DNA of 64,000 nucleotides from Psychroserpens luteus (lineage in GTDB: Bacteria; Bacteroidota; Bacteroidia; Flavobacteriales; Flavobacteriaceae), in NCBI RefSeq assembly GCF_015319355.1, contig NZ_JADILU010000008.1:1-64000 (forward strand). Reading direction: 5' to 3'. Each line of letters starts with the position of its first letter. Within the stretch, counting starts at the first letter, position 1. Of the stretch, positions 8,495 to 17,623 are shown piece by piece. The notes beneath the pieces are model-generated. The model was not told the DNA's origin. It did no database searches and worked only from the letters and a program-made list of their open reading frames with translations. The position numbers and the translations under genes are program-made.

Positions 8495-9274
8495 CTAAAA
8501 ATCCAAGCTCTTCACAATAAACTTATCATCTAAAATAGTTTTCAGGACAGTTACATTTCCGTTGGAATAAAAAATATTCTCAGTGTTTTGAGTCGTCATA
8601 TTTAGAAGCTCATGTTGCCTTAAAACAGCCTGGGTCTGCTTTGCAACTGCCAAACCAGAATCGATAATTTTGACATGCTTAGGAAGGATTTCCAATAATA
8701 ATGGAATAAGGTATGGATAATGTGTGCAACCTAAAACGAGATAGTCAATATCTGCTCTAAGCATTGGTTTTAAATATACGTGTAAAAGTGATTTCATCTC
8801 ATCACTATTCGTTTCTCCCGCTTCAATTAATTCTACAATACCTTTGCCAACTTGCTCGATAATTTTGATGCCATTACTATATAAATCTGTAGTTTTATGA
8901 AATAGCGCACTGCTTAACGTTCCTTTTGTAGCAAGAATCCCTATGGCTTTAGATTGTGTGTTTAAAGCAGCAGGTTTAATTGCAGGCTCTATACCAATAA
9001 ATGGAATATTATAGGTTTCGCGTAAATGAGAAATAGCATTTGTTGTAGCTGTATTACAAGCCACAACAATAATTTTACAATTCTTCTCTAGGAGTAACTC
9101 TGTATTTTTAATACTCAAAGCAATAATCTCATCCTTTGATTTATTACCATAAGGCGCATTTTTGCTATCTGCTAAGTAGATGGTGTTTTCATGAGGCAAT
9201 AGCGCATTGATTTCCTTGAATATGGATGTGCCTCCAATTCCAGAATCAAAAACACCTATGGCTTGTTTACTCAT
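8495..9274 (-). CDS. murI: glutamate racemase
   Basis: 259 residues, a typical length. It converts L- to D-glutamate for peptidoglycan in the cytoplasm. Both catalytic cysteines are present: Cys73 in VVACNTATTNA and Cys183 in VLGCTHYPYL, with His185 beside the latter. The N-terminal FDSGIGGTSIFKEI (Asp10, Ser11) and the PYGNKS motif (41-46) are intact. It is the last gene of the minus-strand envelope cluster (bamA, ompH, ompH, murI), 63 bp after the second ompH gene. A terminator hairpin in that gap suggests it has at least partly separate transcription. Confidence 0.97.
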   Translation of the reverse strand: MSKQAIGVFDSGIGGTSIFKEINALLPHENTIYLADSKNAPYGNKSKDEIIALSIKNTELLLEKNCKIIVVACNTATTNAISHLRETYNIPFIGIEPAIKPAALNTQSKAIGILATKGTLSSALFHKTTDLYSNGIKIIEQVGKGIVELIEAGETNSDEMKSLLHVYLKPMLRADIDYLVLGCTHYPYLIPLLLEILPKHVKIIDSGLAVAKQTQAVLRQHELLNMTTQNTENIFYSNGNVTVLKTILDDKFIVKSLDF

Positions 9275-9289
9275 ATAACAAAAATAAAA

Positions 9290-9312
9290 AAGCCACTTAT
9301 TAAAAGTGGCTT
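9290..9312 (-). terminator. intrinsic terminator after the ompH gene
   Basis: Stem AAGCCACTT (9290-9298) with AAGTGGCTT (9304-9312), loop of 5 nt. Read on the minus strand it is followed by TTTTTTATTTTTG, so it would stop transcripts leaving the short ompH gene before murI. Confidence 0.8.
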
Positions 9313-9337
9313 CCTTGTGATTTATTTTAGAATTCTC

Positions 9338-9847
9338 TTAGAATCCTAATTCTTTCTTTACATCTGCTAAAAGGTCTTTACCATCTGCAACTAGTACACC
9401 ACCACCTTGAGTAGAGTCTAATACATATTGGAAACCTTGAGCTTTAGATACTTTAGTAATTGCAGCCTTAGCTTTTTCAAAGATAGGCTTTAATAAAGCT
9501 GCTTCTTTTTTACCAAGATCTTCTTGAGCTCCTGCTTGGTACTCACGAATGCTTTGTTCCATTTGTTGAACTTCTTGAGCACGTTTTGTGTTTTCTTCTT
9601 CAGTTTTAGTATCAACTTCTGCTCTGTACTGTGTTACTTTGTTTTGAAGCTCAGTAACCATCGTTTTGTAATCTGCATCGTAAGTCTTAGATAATTTTTC
9701 AATTTCAGCTTGAGCAGCTTTCATATCTGGCATAGATTGTACTAACTCAGTAGTGTTGATATGTGCAATTTTACTTTGTGCTGTTGCAAGAGTTGTTGTT
9801 CCAACAAATAGTATAGCTGCTAATACAAGGGTTTTTAAATGTTTCAT
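9338..9847 (-). CDS. OmpH/Skp family periplasmic chaperone
   Basis: 169 residues with a signal peptide ending TTLATAQ (about 24). The mature part starts KIAHINTTELVQSMPDMKAA, the usual OmpH entry strand. A long charged helical region (about 45-125, KLSKTYDADYKTMVTELQNK and so on) forms the tentacle coiled coil, and AQGFQYVLDSTQGGGVLVADG rebuilds the trimer body. Skp-like proteins hold unfolded outer-membrane proteins on their way to BamA, which is encoded two genes upstream. It is the shorter of two adjacent ompH genes, 33 bp after the longer one. Its residue content (Lys, Glu, Ala, Gln) is normal for the family. Confidence 0.93.
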   Translation of the reverse strand: MKHLKTLVLAAILFVGTTTLATAQSKIAHINTTELVQSMPDMKAAQAEIEKLSKTYDADYKTMVTELQNKVTQYRAEVDTKTEEENTKRAQEVQQMEQSIREYQAGAQEDLGKKEAALLKPIFEKAKAAITKVSKAQGFQYVLDSTQGGGVLVADGKDLLADVKKELGF

Positions 9848-9880
9848 TTTTAAATTTGTTACGTGTTATAATTATTATTT

Positions 9881-10915
9881 TTAGTTATCGTCAGGAACAG
9901 AGTCAGTTTCTTTTTGTTTTGCCTCTCGTTCATCTTTTGCTTTTTTTCTCTCTTCTAATATTTTCTTTTTTCGCTCTTCGAGTGCTTTTTTACGCTCTTC
10001 ACGATCTTTTATTTTTTTTTGTTTCTTCTCTTCGGCTACTTGAGCTGGAGTTTTAGTTCCAGTATTTACTTTAGCTTTACTAGAATCTTGTTTTTTAGTG
10101 TTTTCACCTTTTTCTGAGGTTTGAACTTTTTCACCATTTGTACTATCTCTTTCTGCTTTAGCCTCTGCTCTCTCGTCTAATATTTTTTGACGTCTTTCTG
10201 CAGCAGCAGCTTTTAAAGAATCTCTTCTTTTTAATTGTGCTTCTTGACGTTTAGCTATTTCAGATTCACGTGCAGATTTTTTATCTTCAATGGCTTGTTG
10301 ACGTTCATCTAATTCTTTATTCACAATAGGTACAACATCTTCTTTTTCTGCTTCTTTACGCTCAGATCTAGATTTTGCTTGTGTTCGTTTAAAAGATCTT
10401 GTAATACTTCTTATAACAAGCTCGCTAAGGTCAAATCGCTCTGCTGAGTACAACATCACAACATCTGCAGATTTATCAAAGATGAAATCATATTTTTTAC
10501 CACCTGCAATTTCTTGAACTGCAGCAAAAATTTGATCTTGGATAGGTTGAATCAACTGTTTCTTTTGAATCATCAAATCTCCATTTGGTCCAAATCGTTT
10601 TTGTTGATAGTCTAAAACCTCTGCTTCTTCAAATGAAATGTCTTCCAAACGTTCTTCATATAACTCTTTGGTTAATAAAACACTTTCACTATTTAATTGT
10701 TTCTTTTTAGAATCAATCGCAGTAAGTCGTTGCTCAATCTCTGTTTTCCATTGTTGAACTTTACTCTCTAGTTGAGAATTAGCTTGTTGATATTCTGGAA
10801 TATTTTCTAAAATATATTCAGTATCTATATAACCTATTCTAACACCACGTTGTGCATTGGAAACAAAGCTCATTAGACTTATTATGGCCACTAAAAAAAG
10901 AACTTTACTTTTCAT
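9881..10915 (-). CDS. OmpH-family protein with long charged C-terminal tail
   Basis: 344 residues, about twice the usual OmpH length. A signal peptide (ending FVSNAQ) is followed by RVGYIDTEYILENIPEYQQA-type OmpH sequence (GVRIGYIDTEYILENIPEY), a coiled coil (about 45-130) and a closing KYDFIFDKSADVVMLYSAE strand (about 155-173). After that, roughly residues 185-344 are a low-complexity region of Glu, Lys, Arg, Asp and Ala (ERKKALEERKKKILEERKKA), predicted to be helical or disordered. Members with this extension are common next to bamA in flavobacteria. It lies 166 bp downstream of bamA and 33 bp before the second ompH. The role of the tail is unknown; a second coiled coil is an obvious possibility. 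Confidence 0.88.
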   Translation of the reverse strand: MKSKVLFLVAIISLMSFVSNAQRGVRIGYIDTEYILENIPEYQQANSQLESKVQQWKTEIEQRLTAIDSKKKQLNSESVLLTKELYEERLEDISFEEAEVLDYQQKRFGPNGDLMIQKKQLIQPIQDQIFAAVQEIAGGKKYDFIFDKSADVVMLYSAERFDLSELVIRSITRSFKRTQAKSRSERKEAEKEDVVPIVNKELDERQQAIEDKKSARESEIAKRQEAQLKRRDSLKAAAAERRQKILDERAEAKAERDSTNGEKVQTSEKGENTKKQDSSKAKVNTGTKTPAQVAEEKKQKKIKDREERKKALEERKKKILEERKKAKDEREAKQKETDSVPDDN

Positions 10916-11081
10916 CTGTATAATTTTATTAGTTATGTATTTACTATAAACTTTTAAAAAGACAGATTAAATTACGATTCTGTCATTGTGTTTAGTTTTT
11001 CAAATTAACGAAATATATTTAGAAAAATTTTAACACACACATTAAATCGTCAAATTGTTAATAGAAAATATCGTGCCAAGA

Positions 11082-13628
11082 TTAAAATTGCTGTCCAATA
11101 ATGAAGTGAATTTCTTGACCATTCTTTTGAGTTTCTCCAGGTAAAGCATCAAATCCATAACCAAAATCAATACCTAATAATCCAAATGCTGGCATGAAGA
11201 TTCTAAGTCCGACACCTGCAGATCTTTGAAGGTCGAATGGATTATAATCTCTAAAGTTATCAAATGAAGCACCTGCTTCTATGAAGGTTAAACCATAAAT
11301 TTTTGCTTGAGCACCTAATGTAATTGGATAACGTAGCTCCATCGAGAATTTGTTGTAAATCGTACCACCATCTGTTGAAGATAACGATTGGTTTGGATAT
11401 CCACGAAGTTGAACAACTTCTCTTCCATCTAGTGCATAATTAGCTAAGCCATCACCACCAAGGAAGAAACGCTCAAATGGTACAACACCTCTGTCTTGGT
11501 TATAAGCACCAAGGAAACCAAATTCCATTCCAGATTTGATAACCAATTTATCCCAAATTCTAGTGTACCAATCTCCTTTGAGTTTTACTTTATAAAATTC
11601 TAACCAATTAAAACGTTCTTGATCTATTTCTCCAATTCTAACCAAATCATCTGCATCTGTAGCGTCAAGTTCATCACGTTCATTAATTAGCGCTTCATAA
11701 TCAACATTATTAAATAATGAGTATGGTAATGATAATTTTCCTGTAATAGAAAAACTAGAACCTCCTGTTGGATAAACAGGATCGACAGATAAATTGTTTC
11801 TAGATAAACCAATAGTATAAGATAGGTTGTTAGAATATCCATTTCCAAATGTAAATAGACCAGTATTATAATTTTTTAAGTTATAATGTTGAAATGCTAC
11901 TGCTTGAGATAGTGTAAAGTAATCATCTGGTACTTTTAAACGTTTTGCAATCCCTACAGAAATCCCTGTAATATTAAATCGTTTATCCTTATCTGCGTCT
12001 TGAGTTACTGCATTATATAAAAATTGTTTGGTATGCGATATAGATGTTGATAATTGAACAGGACGTTTTCCTCCTAACCAAGGTTCAGAAAATGAGAAAC
12101 TATAGGTTTGGTAAAAACGAGAAGCTTGTAAGCGTAAAGCTAAACTTTGACCATCACCAGATGGTATTGGTTTGTAAGCCTCTTTATTAAAAATATCTTT
12201 TATTGCAAAGTTGTTAAATGATAATCCTAAAGTTCCAATAAAACCTCCACCACCATAGCCACCTTGCAGTTCTATCTGGCTAGATCCACGCTCAACAACT
12301 TCATAGTCAATATCAACAGTACCATCCTGTGTGTTGAAGTTTTTCATATTAGGAGTTAATTGTTGTGCATCAAAGAATCCTAGTTGACCTAGTTCTCTAA
12401 TAGTTCTAATCACATCACTTTTACGGTATAATGTCCCTGGTTTAGTTCTTAATTCTCTATAAACAACATGATCGTTTGTTTTATCATTACCACTAACACT
12501 TACATTATTAAAGTATGCTGGTTTTCCTTCGGAAATTCTAATCTCCATATCAATAACATTTCCTACAGCACTTGTTTCTACTGGATTTATAGTAGAGAAT
12601 AAATAACCATTATCTTGATATAGGTTTGTTATATCAACTGCATCAGGTTTAGTGTCATCTGCAATACGTTTACGCAATTCTACTCCATTGTAAGTAGAAC
12701 CTTCCTTAATCCTTAAAATAGAATGAAGTTGCTCGTCAGTAAATACAGCGTTACCTACAAACTTAATTTTACCAAATTTGTATTGTTCACCTTCTTCTAC
12801 ATTTATAAACAGACTAACAGTCTTGTCATTTCGATAAACAATAGAGTCTCCAATAACTCTCGCATCACGATAACCATTTTCTTTATAAGTATCAATCACG
12901 CTTACTAAATCTTCTTTGTAATCTTCTTTAATATATTTAGAACGTTTTAAAATACGAATTGGATTTTTTTGCTTGGTATTCTTCATGGATTTCCTGAGTT
13001 TTTTATCAGAAATCTTATCATTACCATTAAAGTTAATATGGTCAATTTTTACTTTTTGACCTTTATCAATAAAAACAAGCATATTTACTCTTGCTTTCTC
13101 AATAGAATCACCAGTAATTTCTTTAGTAGTTACTGTAGTTTTAGCATTTAAAAAACCTTGCTTTTTATATTTATTGGAAATATAATTACGTGTAGTTGTT
13201 ACTAAGTTTTCGGTTACTTTAGCTCCTTTAGTAAGGCTGTTTTCAGTTATTAGACCTTCAATTTTACCTTTTTTGACACCTTGTATTGTCACCTCATTTA
13301 ATTCTGGTAAGTCAACAAGATTAATTTCTAAGTAAGCTTTGTTGCCTTCTGTTTTGGCTAGATATACATCTATACTACTAAAGAGGTTAGAATCCCAAAG
13401 CTTTTTAATTGCATTACTAATTTCTTCTCCAGGAATGACAATTTCTTCGCCTACTTTTAATCTCGAAAAAGAAATAACTGTAGATGGATTAAAATTTGTA
13501 TTGCCAGTAACCTGAATATCTTCTAAGATGTATTTCTTACCTTGATTAAAATCAGATTGTTGTGCAGTTACTACAAAAGATGTAATAAAAATAAATGCTG
13601 TAAGCAGTGGCTTAATATATGTTTTCAA
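11082..13628 (-). CDS. bamA: outer-membrane protein assembly factor BamA (TTG start preferred)
   Basis: I place the start at TTG 13626-13628, which gives MKTYIKPLLTAFIFITSF...AQQ, a clean signal peptide 10 bp after the uppS stop. The longer ATG starts (13763, 13706) would bury the signal peptide behind 18-45 extra residues and overlap uppS. The roughly 848-residue product has five POTRA-like repeats (about 30-410, e.g. YILEDIQVTGNTNFNPSTV, KIDHINFNGNDKISDKKLRK, YKFGKIKFVGNAVFTDEQL) and a 16-strand barrel with the conserved FFLGGDGLANYALDGRE and RGY region. It ends in IHFIIGQQF with a terminal Phe. It is the core of the beta-barrel assembly machine, followed by two Skp-like chaperone genes. 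Confidence 0.95.
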   Translation of the reverse strand: MKTYIKPLLTAFIFITSFVVTAQQSDFNQGKKYILEDIQVTGNTNFNPSTVISFSRLKVGEEIVIPGEEISNAIKKLWDSNLFSSIDVYLAKTEGNKAYLEINLVDLPELNEVTIQGVKKGKIEGLITENSLTKGAKVTENLVTTTRNYISNKYKKQGFLNAKTTVTTKEITGDSIEKARVNMLVFIDKGQKVKIDHINFNGNDKISDKKLRKSMKNTKQKNPIRILKRSKYIKEDYKEDLVSVIDTYKENGYRDARVIGDSIVYRNDKTVSLFINVEEGEQYKFGKIKFVGNAVFTDEQLHSILRIKEGSTYNGVELRKRIADDTKPDAVDITNLYQDNGYLFSTINPVETSAVGNVIDMEIRISEGKPAYFNNVSVSGNDKTNDHVVYRELRTKPGTLYRKSDVIRTIRELGQLGFFDAQQLTPNMKNFNTQDGTVDIDYEVVERGSSQIELQGGYGGGGFIGTLGLSFNNFAIKDIFNKEAYKPIPSGDGQSLALRLQASRFYQTYSFSFSEPWLGGKRPVQLSTSISHTKQFLYNAVTQDADKDKRFNITGISVGIAKRLKVPDDYFTLSQAVAFQHYNLKNYNTGLFTFGNGYSNNLSYTIGLSRNNLSVDPVYPTGGSSFSITGKLSLPYSLFNNVDYEALINERDELDATDADDLVRIGEIDQERFNWLEFYKVKLKGDWYTRIWDKLVIKSGMEFGFLGAYNQDRGVVPFERFFLGGDGLANYALDGREVVQLRGYPNQSLSSTDGGTIYNKFSMELRYPITLGAQAKIYGLTFIEAGASFDNFRDYNPFDLQRSAGVGLRIFMPAFGLLGIDFGYGFDALPGETQKNGQEIHFIIGQQF

Positions 13629-13638
13629 AAGTAAGTTG

Positions 13639-14379
13639 TTAGCTAAGTTGTTCACTTGTTTTTCCAAATCGTCGTTCTCTTTTTTGATAATTAACCAAAG
13701 CTTCATATAGGTCCTTCTTCTTAAAATCAGGCCAAAGAATATCTGTAAAATATAATTCTGCATAAGCGATTTGCCATAGCAAAAAATTGCTTATTCTATG
13801 TTCACCACTGGTTCGAATTAACAAATCAACATCTGGTAAATTTTGCGTGTAAAGATGCTTATTAATAATTGATTCGTCAATACTTTCAATAGAAATTATA
13901 TTATTTTTAACTTTATATGTTAATTCTTTGATAACGTTAACAATCTCTTCTCTTGATCCATAACTAAGTGCTAAAGTTAGGGTCATATGAGTATTGTCTT
14001 TTGTTTTTTCAATAACCTCTAAAAGTTCTTTATGAGCGTTTTTAGGTAAATCATTTAGATTTCCAATGGCAGATAATTTTATGTTATTATCTTGGAGTGT
14101 TTTGATTTCCTTCTTTAATGATTTTACTAAAAGCTTCATAAGGGTTTGAACCTCTAGTTTTGGTCGTTTCCAATTTTCCGTAGAAAAAGCATAAAGCGTT
14201 AAGTTTTTAATGCCAATTTCGGCACTAGCTTCAATAACATCTCTTACAGATTTTGTTCCATTTTCATGACCAATGACTCTAAGCAATCCTTGTTTTTTTG
14301 CCCAACGACCATTGCCATCCATGATGATAGCAACATGGCGAGGTAATTTATTGAGTTGTATTTGATCTTTCAAATCCAT
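13639..14379 (-). CDS. uppS: isoprenyl transferase (undecaprenyl diphosphate synthase)
   Basis: 246 residues. It condenses isopentenyl diphosphate units onto farnesyl diphosphate in cis to make the C55 carrier for cell-wall and O-antigen synthesis. The catalytic loop HVAIIMDGNGRWAKKQG (Asp21) is intact. TLYAFSTENWKRP and the C-terminal IRTSGEHRISNFLLWQIAYAE with the RxSxxxRxSxF pattern bind substrate, and the end of that region reads FTDILWPDF. It is encoded between the DUF6089 gene (directly abutting, no gap) and bamA (10 bp if the TTG start is right), so translation of the three is probably coupled. The order is conserved in Bacteroidota. Confidence 0.97.
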   Translation of the reverse strand: MDLKDQIQLNKLPRHVAIIMDGNGRWAKKQGLLRVIGHENGTKSVRDVIEASAEIGIKNLTLYAFSTENWKRPKLEVQTLMKLLVKSLKKEIKTLQDNNIKLSAIGNLNDLPKNAHKELLEVIEKTKDNTHMTLTLALSYGSREEIVNVIKELTYKVKNNIISIESIDESIINKHLYTQNLPDVDLLIRTSGEHRISNFLLWQIAYAELYFTDILWPDFKKKDLYEALVNYQKRERRFGKTSEQLS

Positions 14380-15069
14380 TTAAAAATTGCAATAACATGG
14401 TCGTTGACCAAATGTATAAGTTAATGTAAAACCAGTAAATACATACCAGTCATTACTGTTTATGTTTCCAAAGGAAAATCCTTCTAGTTCTGTTGCATCT
14501 GGAACACTACCATCTAATTCATCAGTAAACGTATATCGTGCACCAACCTCAAATCCTAAAATTAAATGATTAGTAATGTTAGATTTGATACCTAAAGCCA
14601 TTGGGATTCCAAAAGCCCAACTATCTGTTCCTTCAGATGTATATTGTCCTACCGAATTAAAATAATAGTTATTATATTTAGCTGTACTTATTCCAGAATA
14701 TAAATAAGGAACAGCCTTTAATCCACTTTTATGCAAATCAAAATCCCAAAACGTATATTCCATTCCTGCTGAAATTTCTAGTAAATTACTATCAAAAGAA
14801 TAATTTCTAGCTTTTCGTCTAGGATCATCAGATTTTGAATCTTCACCTACTAAATCTGAATATATTAAAGAGACTCTCCAAGAATGTCTTGGACTTCTAT
14901 TCCATTTTAAAATAACGCCAAGTGCTGGTGCATTTGGTGCTATGTAAGTTGTAGAACCAATATCACCAATAAAATTACTTCCACCAGCAAACACTCCAAC
15001 CTCATAAATTTGAGAGTGGCTTGTCTGTGTGAAAAATAGACCCAATAAAAATAAGATTAAATACCTCAT
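14380..15069 (-). CDS. DUF6089 family outer-membrane beta-barrel protein
   Basis: 229 residues with a signal peptide ending TSHSQ (about 19). The mature start YEVGVFAGGSNFIGDIGST is characteristic of the DUF6089 family, found upstream of uppS-bamA in Bacteroidota. Alternating strands (PALGVILKWNRSPRHSWRVSL, NLLEISAGMEYTFWDFDLH, HLILGFEVGARYTFTDELD) and a final aromatic strand indicate a small eight-stranded outer-membrane barrel. The ending RPCYCNF after the last strand is slightly unusual. The stop overlaps or abuts the uppS start, so it is in the bam operon. Its function is unknown; the conserved position suggests an envelope-biogenesis role. Confidence 0.88.
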   Translation of the reverse strand: MRYLILFLLGLFFTQTSHSQIYEVGVFAGGSNFIGDIGSTTYIAPNAPALGVILKWNRSPRHSWRVSLIYSDLVGEDSKSDDPRRKARNYSFDSNLLEISAGMEYTFWDFDLHKSGLKAVPYLYSGISTAKYNNYYFNSVGQYTSEGTDSWAFGIPMALGIKSNITNHLILGFEVGARYTFTDELDGSVPDATELEGFSFGNINSNDWYVFTGFTLTYTFGQRPCYCNF

Positions 15070-15178
15070 AAATTTTTAAAAGTTTGCAAATATAATAATT
15101 CTGAATTGCCTTTGGTAATTTGAGGCAAATAGTCTTCCTAAAAACAGAATATATAAGGATTTATTGCGTATTTAACTC

Positions 15179-16054
15179 TTAATTTCTTTTGTCTTCTCCC
15201 CAAAGTAATTTCTGTCTTAAGGTATCAATAAAACTCTCATTAAGCAGTTCTACCATTTTTATCTTAAAACTTGCTTTTTTGATTGTAATGACGGTTGCGT
15301 TGGTTAGCGTAATGATTCTAGAATCTAAAGACATTAAGTGTTGATCCTCACGACCATCAACTTGTAATTGTATCGTTGTATCGTCTCGTATAATTAATGG
15401 CCTTGCATTTAAATTATGAGGAGCAATAGGTGTTAATACAAAACTGTTTGCATCTGGTGTGATTACTGGACCACCACAACTTAAGGAGTACCCTGTAGAC
15501 CCTGTTGGTGTAGCTACAATAAGTCCGTCAGCCCAATAAGACGTCAAATACTCATCATTGAGATGTGTTTCTACAGTTATCATAGAGGTTGTGTTTTTTC
15601 TACTTACAGCAATCTCATTAAGCGCAAAATTTGTTTCGGTTAAAGCCTCATTTTTAGTATTGGTTTCTACACTTAATAAAGTGCGATCAGATGTTTTGTA
15701 GTTACCATTTAGTATATGTTCAATGGCGGTTTCAATTTCATCAGATTGAATAGTGGCTAGAAAACCAAGACGTCCAGTGTTAATTCCCACAATTGGAATA
15801 GAAAAATCTCTAACAAAGGTAATGGCTCTTAAAATAGTACCATCACCACCAACACTAACTAAGAGGTCAAAACTTTCGTCTAATTTTGAAAACGTCTGGA
15901 TCGTATCCGTTTTTTTTTCTTCGGAAACGAGCTGTTCATAAAATTTACTCTCAATATGGATGTCAACGTTATTTTTCCGAAGAACATCAATAAGCTCTTC
16001 AAAACATTCTAAAGATTTTTCAGGATAATACAAACTGTAAACCGCTACCTTCAT
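15179..16054 (-). CDS. nadK: NAD kinase
   Basis: 291 residues. It phosphorylates NAD to NADP in the cytoplasm with ATP or polyphosphate. The diagnostic GGDGT (69-73, Asp71) is present, as is the second glycine-rich block WADGLIVATPTGSTGYSLSC, which contacts NAD, followed by GGPVI. The usual NE/D metal-substrate region is LNEIAVSR. It is preceded by the CBS-domain gene with a 2-bp gap, so the two are cotranscribed. 109 bp separate it from the DUF6089 gene, where a new promoter may lie. Nothing unusual in length or key residues. Confidence 0.97.
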   Translation of the reverse strand: MKVAVYSLYYPEKSLECFEELIDVLRKNNVDIHIESKFYEQLVSEEKKTDTIQTFSKLDESFDLLVSVGGDGTILRAITFVRDFSIPIVGINTGRLGFLATIQSDEIETAIEHILNGNYKTSDRTLLSVETNTKNEALTETNFALNEIAVSRKNTTSMITVETHLNDEYLTSYWADGLIVATPTGSTGYSLSCGGPVITPDANSFVLTPIAPHNLNARPLIIRDDTTIQLQVDGREDQHLMSLDSRIITLTNATVITIKKASFKIKMVELLNESFIDTLRQKLLWGEDKRN

Positions 16055-16056
16055 AA

Positions 16057-16713
16057 TTATATGTCTAAGTATTTTTTGAGGTAGTCAGACCGTTCCTTCA
16101 AATTTTCTATATATGTATCTTCTTCATGACCAGAAATGATATTGTAACTGTAACGCCTAAAAGTTTGTGCCACATCATTTAGTCCTGTATTGCCAATTTT
16201 AAGGGTGATTTGAACCAAATCATTATCCATTTTAGAGATAAAAGCACCTAATAATTTAGCGTCATTGGATTCTACAATTTGACTAATTTCACTAAACGAA
16301 TAATCTTGTATTCCTTTTTCAACAATTAGTATACCACCAGGTTCTGCAAAAAATGGTGTTTCATTAAACAAACCAATAATATCACCAAGCTCATAATATC
16401 CTAGATAGTTATTGTTTTTGTCAAGAACAGGCATAATATTACACGAGTTTTGAGCAAAGGTTTCAAGAACGTCTAACCAATTAGTTTCAGGTCTCACAAA
16501 GAAGCCTTCAATAGAATAATTACAATCAGCAATAATTTTTTGTGACTCAAAGCAATGTGCATCATTTTCTGAAATACAGCCTAGGTAAACTCCATCTCTT
16601 TCTACTGGGATATGAGAATATGTCAACTCGTTAAACAGGAGTTGAGCATCGCTTACCTTTTCGTTAATGTTAAGCGGTTTTATATCGTTTATGATGTATT
16701 CTTGTAATGGCAT
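16057..16713 (-). CDS. CBS-domain protein
   Basis: 218 residues. Two CBS motifs occupy about 1-130: ...EYIINDIKPLNINEKVSDAQ, SHIPVERDGVYLGCISEND and then FFVRPETNWLDVLETFAQNS, IMPVLDKNNNYLGYYELGDI. The C-terminal part (about 140-200) reads like an ACT-type regulatory fold (ILIVEKGIQDYSFSEISQIV). CBS pairs bind adenine nucleotides, so a nucleotide-sensing role would fit its tight linkage (2 bp) to nadK, but that is inference. The pdxJ gene is divergent, sharing a 90-bp intergenic region. Similar CBS-nadK pairs occur across flavobacteria. Confidence 0.88.
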   Translation of the reverse strand: MPLQEYIINDIKPLNINEKVSDAQLLFNELTYSHIPVERDGVYLGCISENDAHCFESQKIIADCNYSIEGFFVRPETNWLDVLETFAQNSCNIMPVLDKNNNYLGYYELGDIIGLFNETPFFAEPGGILIVEKGIQDYSFSEISQIVESNDAKLLGAFISKMDNDLVQITLKIGNTGLNDVAQTFRRYSYNIISGHEEDTYIENLKERSDYLKKYLDI

Positions 16714-16775
16714 ATTCGTGTTTAATTCTATTGCAAATTAATTAAAAATAACCACAATAAGCATCAACTTGTTTG

Positions 16776-16783
16776 TATTTTTG
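16776..16783 (+). promoter_or_regulatory. candidate -7 element upstream of pdxJ
   Basis: TATTTTTG matches the Bacteroidota -7 consensus TAnnTTTG, 20 bp before the pdxJ ATG at 16804. No convincing TTTG -33 element lies at the expected distance, so this is tentative. Confidence 0.35.
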
Positions 16784-16803
16784 TATCTGTAAATTATGAA
16801 TAT

Positions 16804-17517
16804 ATGACTAAGTTAAGTGTAAATATTAATAAGATTGCTACGCTAAGAAATTCTAGAGGTGGTAATACACCAAACGTGGTGCAGTTTGCAAAAGACGTGC
16901 AGCGTTTTGGAGCGCAAGGTGTTACGGTTCATCCAAGACCAGATGAAAGACATATTAGGTATCAAGATACTCGAGATTTAAAACCAGAGGTTTATACAGA
17001 GTTTAATGTAGAGGGAAACCCGATAAAATCATTCATGGATTTGGTCTTAGAGGTAAAACCAACGCAAGTTACTTTAGTGCCAGATGCTGTTGATGCGTTG
17101 ACGTCGAATGCTGGTTGGGATACGATTAAGCACAAAGATTTTTTGACAGAAGTGATTCAGGAATTTAATTCCCACGGAATACGTACCTCAATATTTGTAG
17201 ATCCAGTACTAGAAATGATAGAAGGTGCAAAACTCACAGGAGCAGATAGAATTGAGCTTTATACCGAAAGTTTTGCGCATCAATACAGTCTAGGAAACGA
17301 AAAAGCAATTATACCTTTTACTGAAGCTGCAGAGTTATCTAATGAAATAGGTATAGGTATCAATGCAGGACATGATTTGTCATTAGATAACATAAAGTTT
17401 TTTAAAGACAATATTCCAGGATTATTAGAAGTGTCTATAGGTCATGCTTTGATTGCTGAAAGTTTATACTTAGGGATTGAAAATGTAGTACAGATGTATT
17501 TACAGAGACTTAAATAA
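16804..17517 (+). CDS. pdxJ: pyridoxine 5'-phosphate synthase
   Basis: 237 residues, standard length. It condenses 1-deoxyxylulose 5-phosphate with 3-amino-2-oxopropyl phosphate to pyridoxine 5'-phosphate in the DXP-dependent vitamin B6 pathway. The N-terminal LSVNINKIATLRNSRGG, the catalytic histidines in VTVHPRPDERHIRYQD (His43, His50), the LVPD strand, and GIGINAGHDLSLDN with the terminal phosphate-binding SIGHALIAESL are all present. The TIM-barrel enzyme works as a soluble octamer. It is divergent from the CBS-nadK operon, a common arrangement in Bacteroidota, and 106 bp upstream of an alpha/beta hydrolase on the same strand. Confidence 0.97.
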   Translation: MTKLSVNINKIATLRNSRGGNTPNVVQFAKDVQRFGAQGVTVHPRPDERHIRYQDTRDLKPEVYTEFNVEGNPIKSFMDLVLEVKPTQVTLVPDAVDALTSNAGWDTIKHKDFLTEVIQEFNSHGIRTSIFVDPVLEMIEGAKLTGADRIELYTESFAHQYSLGNEKAIIPFTEAAELSNEIGIGINAGHDLSLDNIKFFKDNIPGLLEVSIGHALIAESLYLGIENVVQMYLQRLK

Positions 17518-17623
17518 AAAATCTTGATTTTTGTCGTTTTGAACATTTCTGAAGTGAAAAGTAATTTTTATTGAAAGTAGCTAAGTACAGCTTATGAGAA
17601 ATCTCATTATTTAAAAAGAAAAA

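Noticed and set aside
12723-13151. Small plus-strand frames inside bamA
   Set aside because: Antisense shadows of conserved POTRA-coding sequence without start context.
11082-13763. bamA starting at ATG 13763
   Set aside because: It would overlap uppS by 125 bp and place the signal peptide 45 residues in; TTG 13626-13628 fits better.
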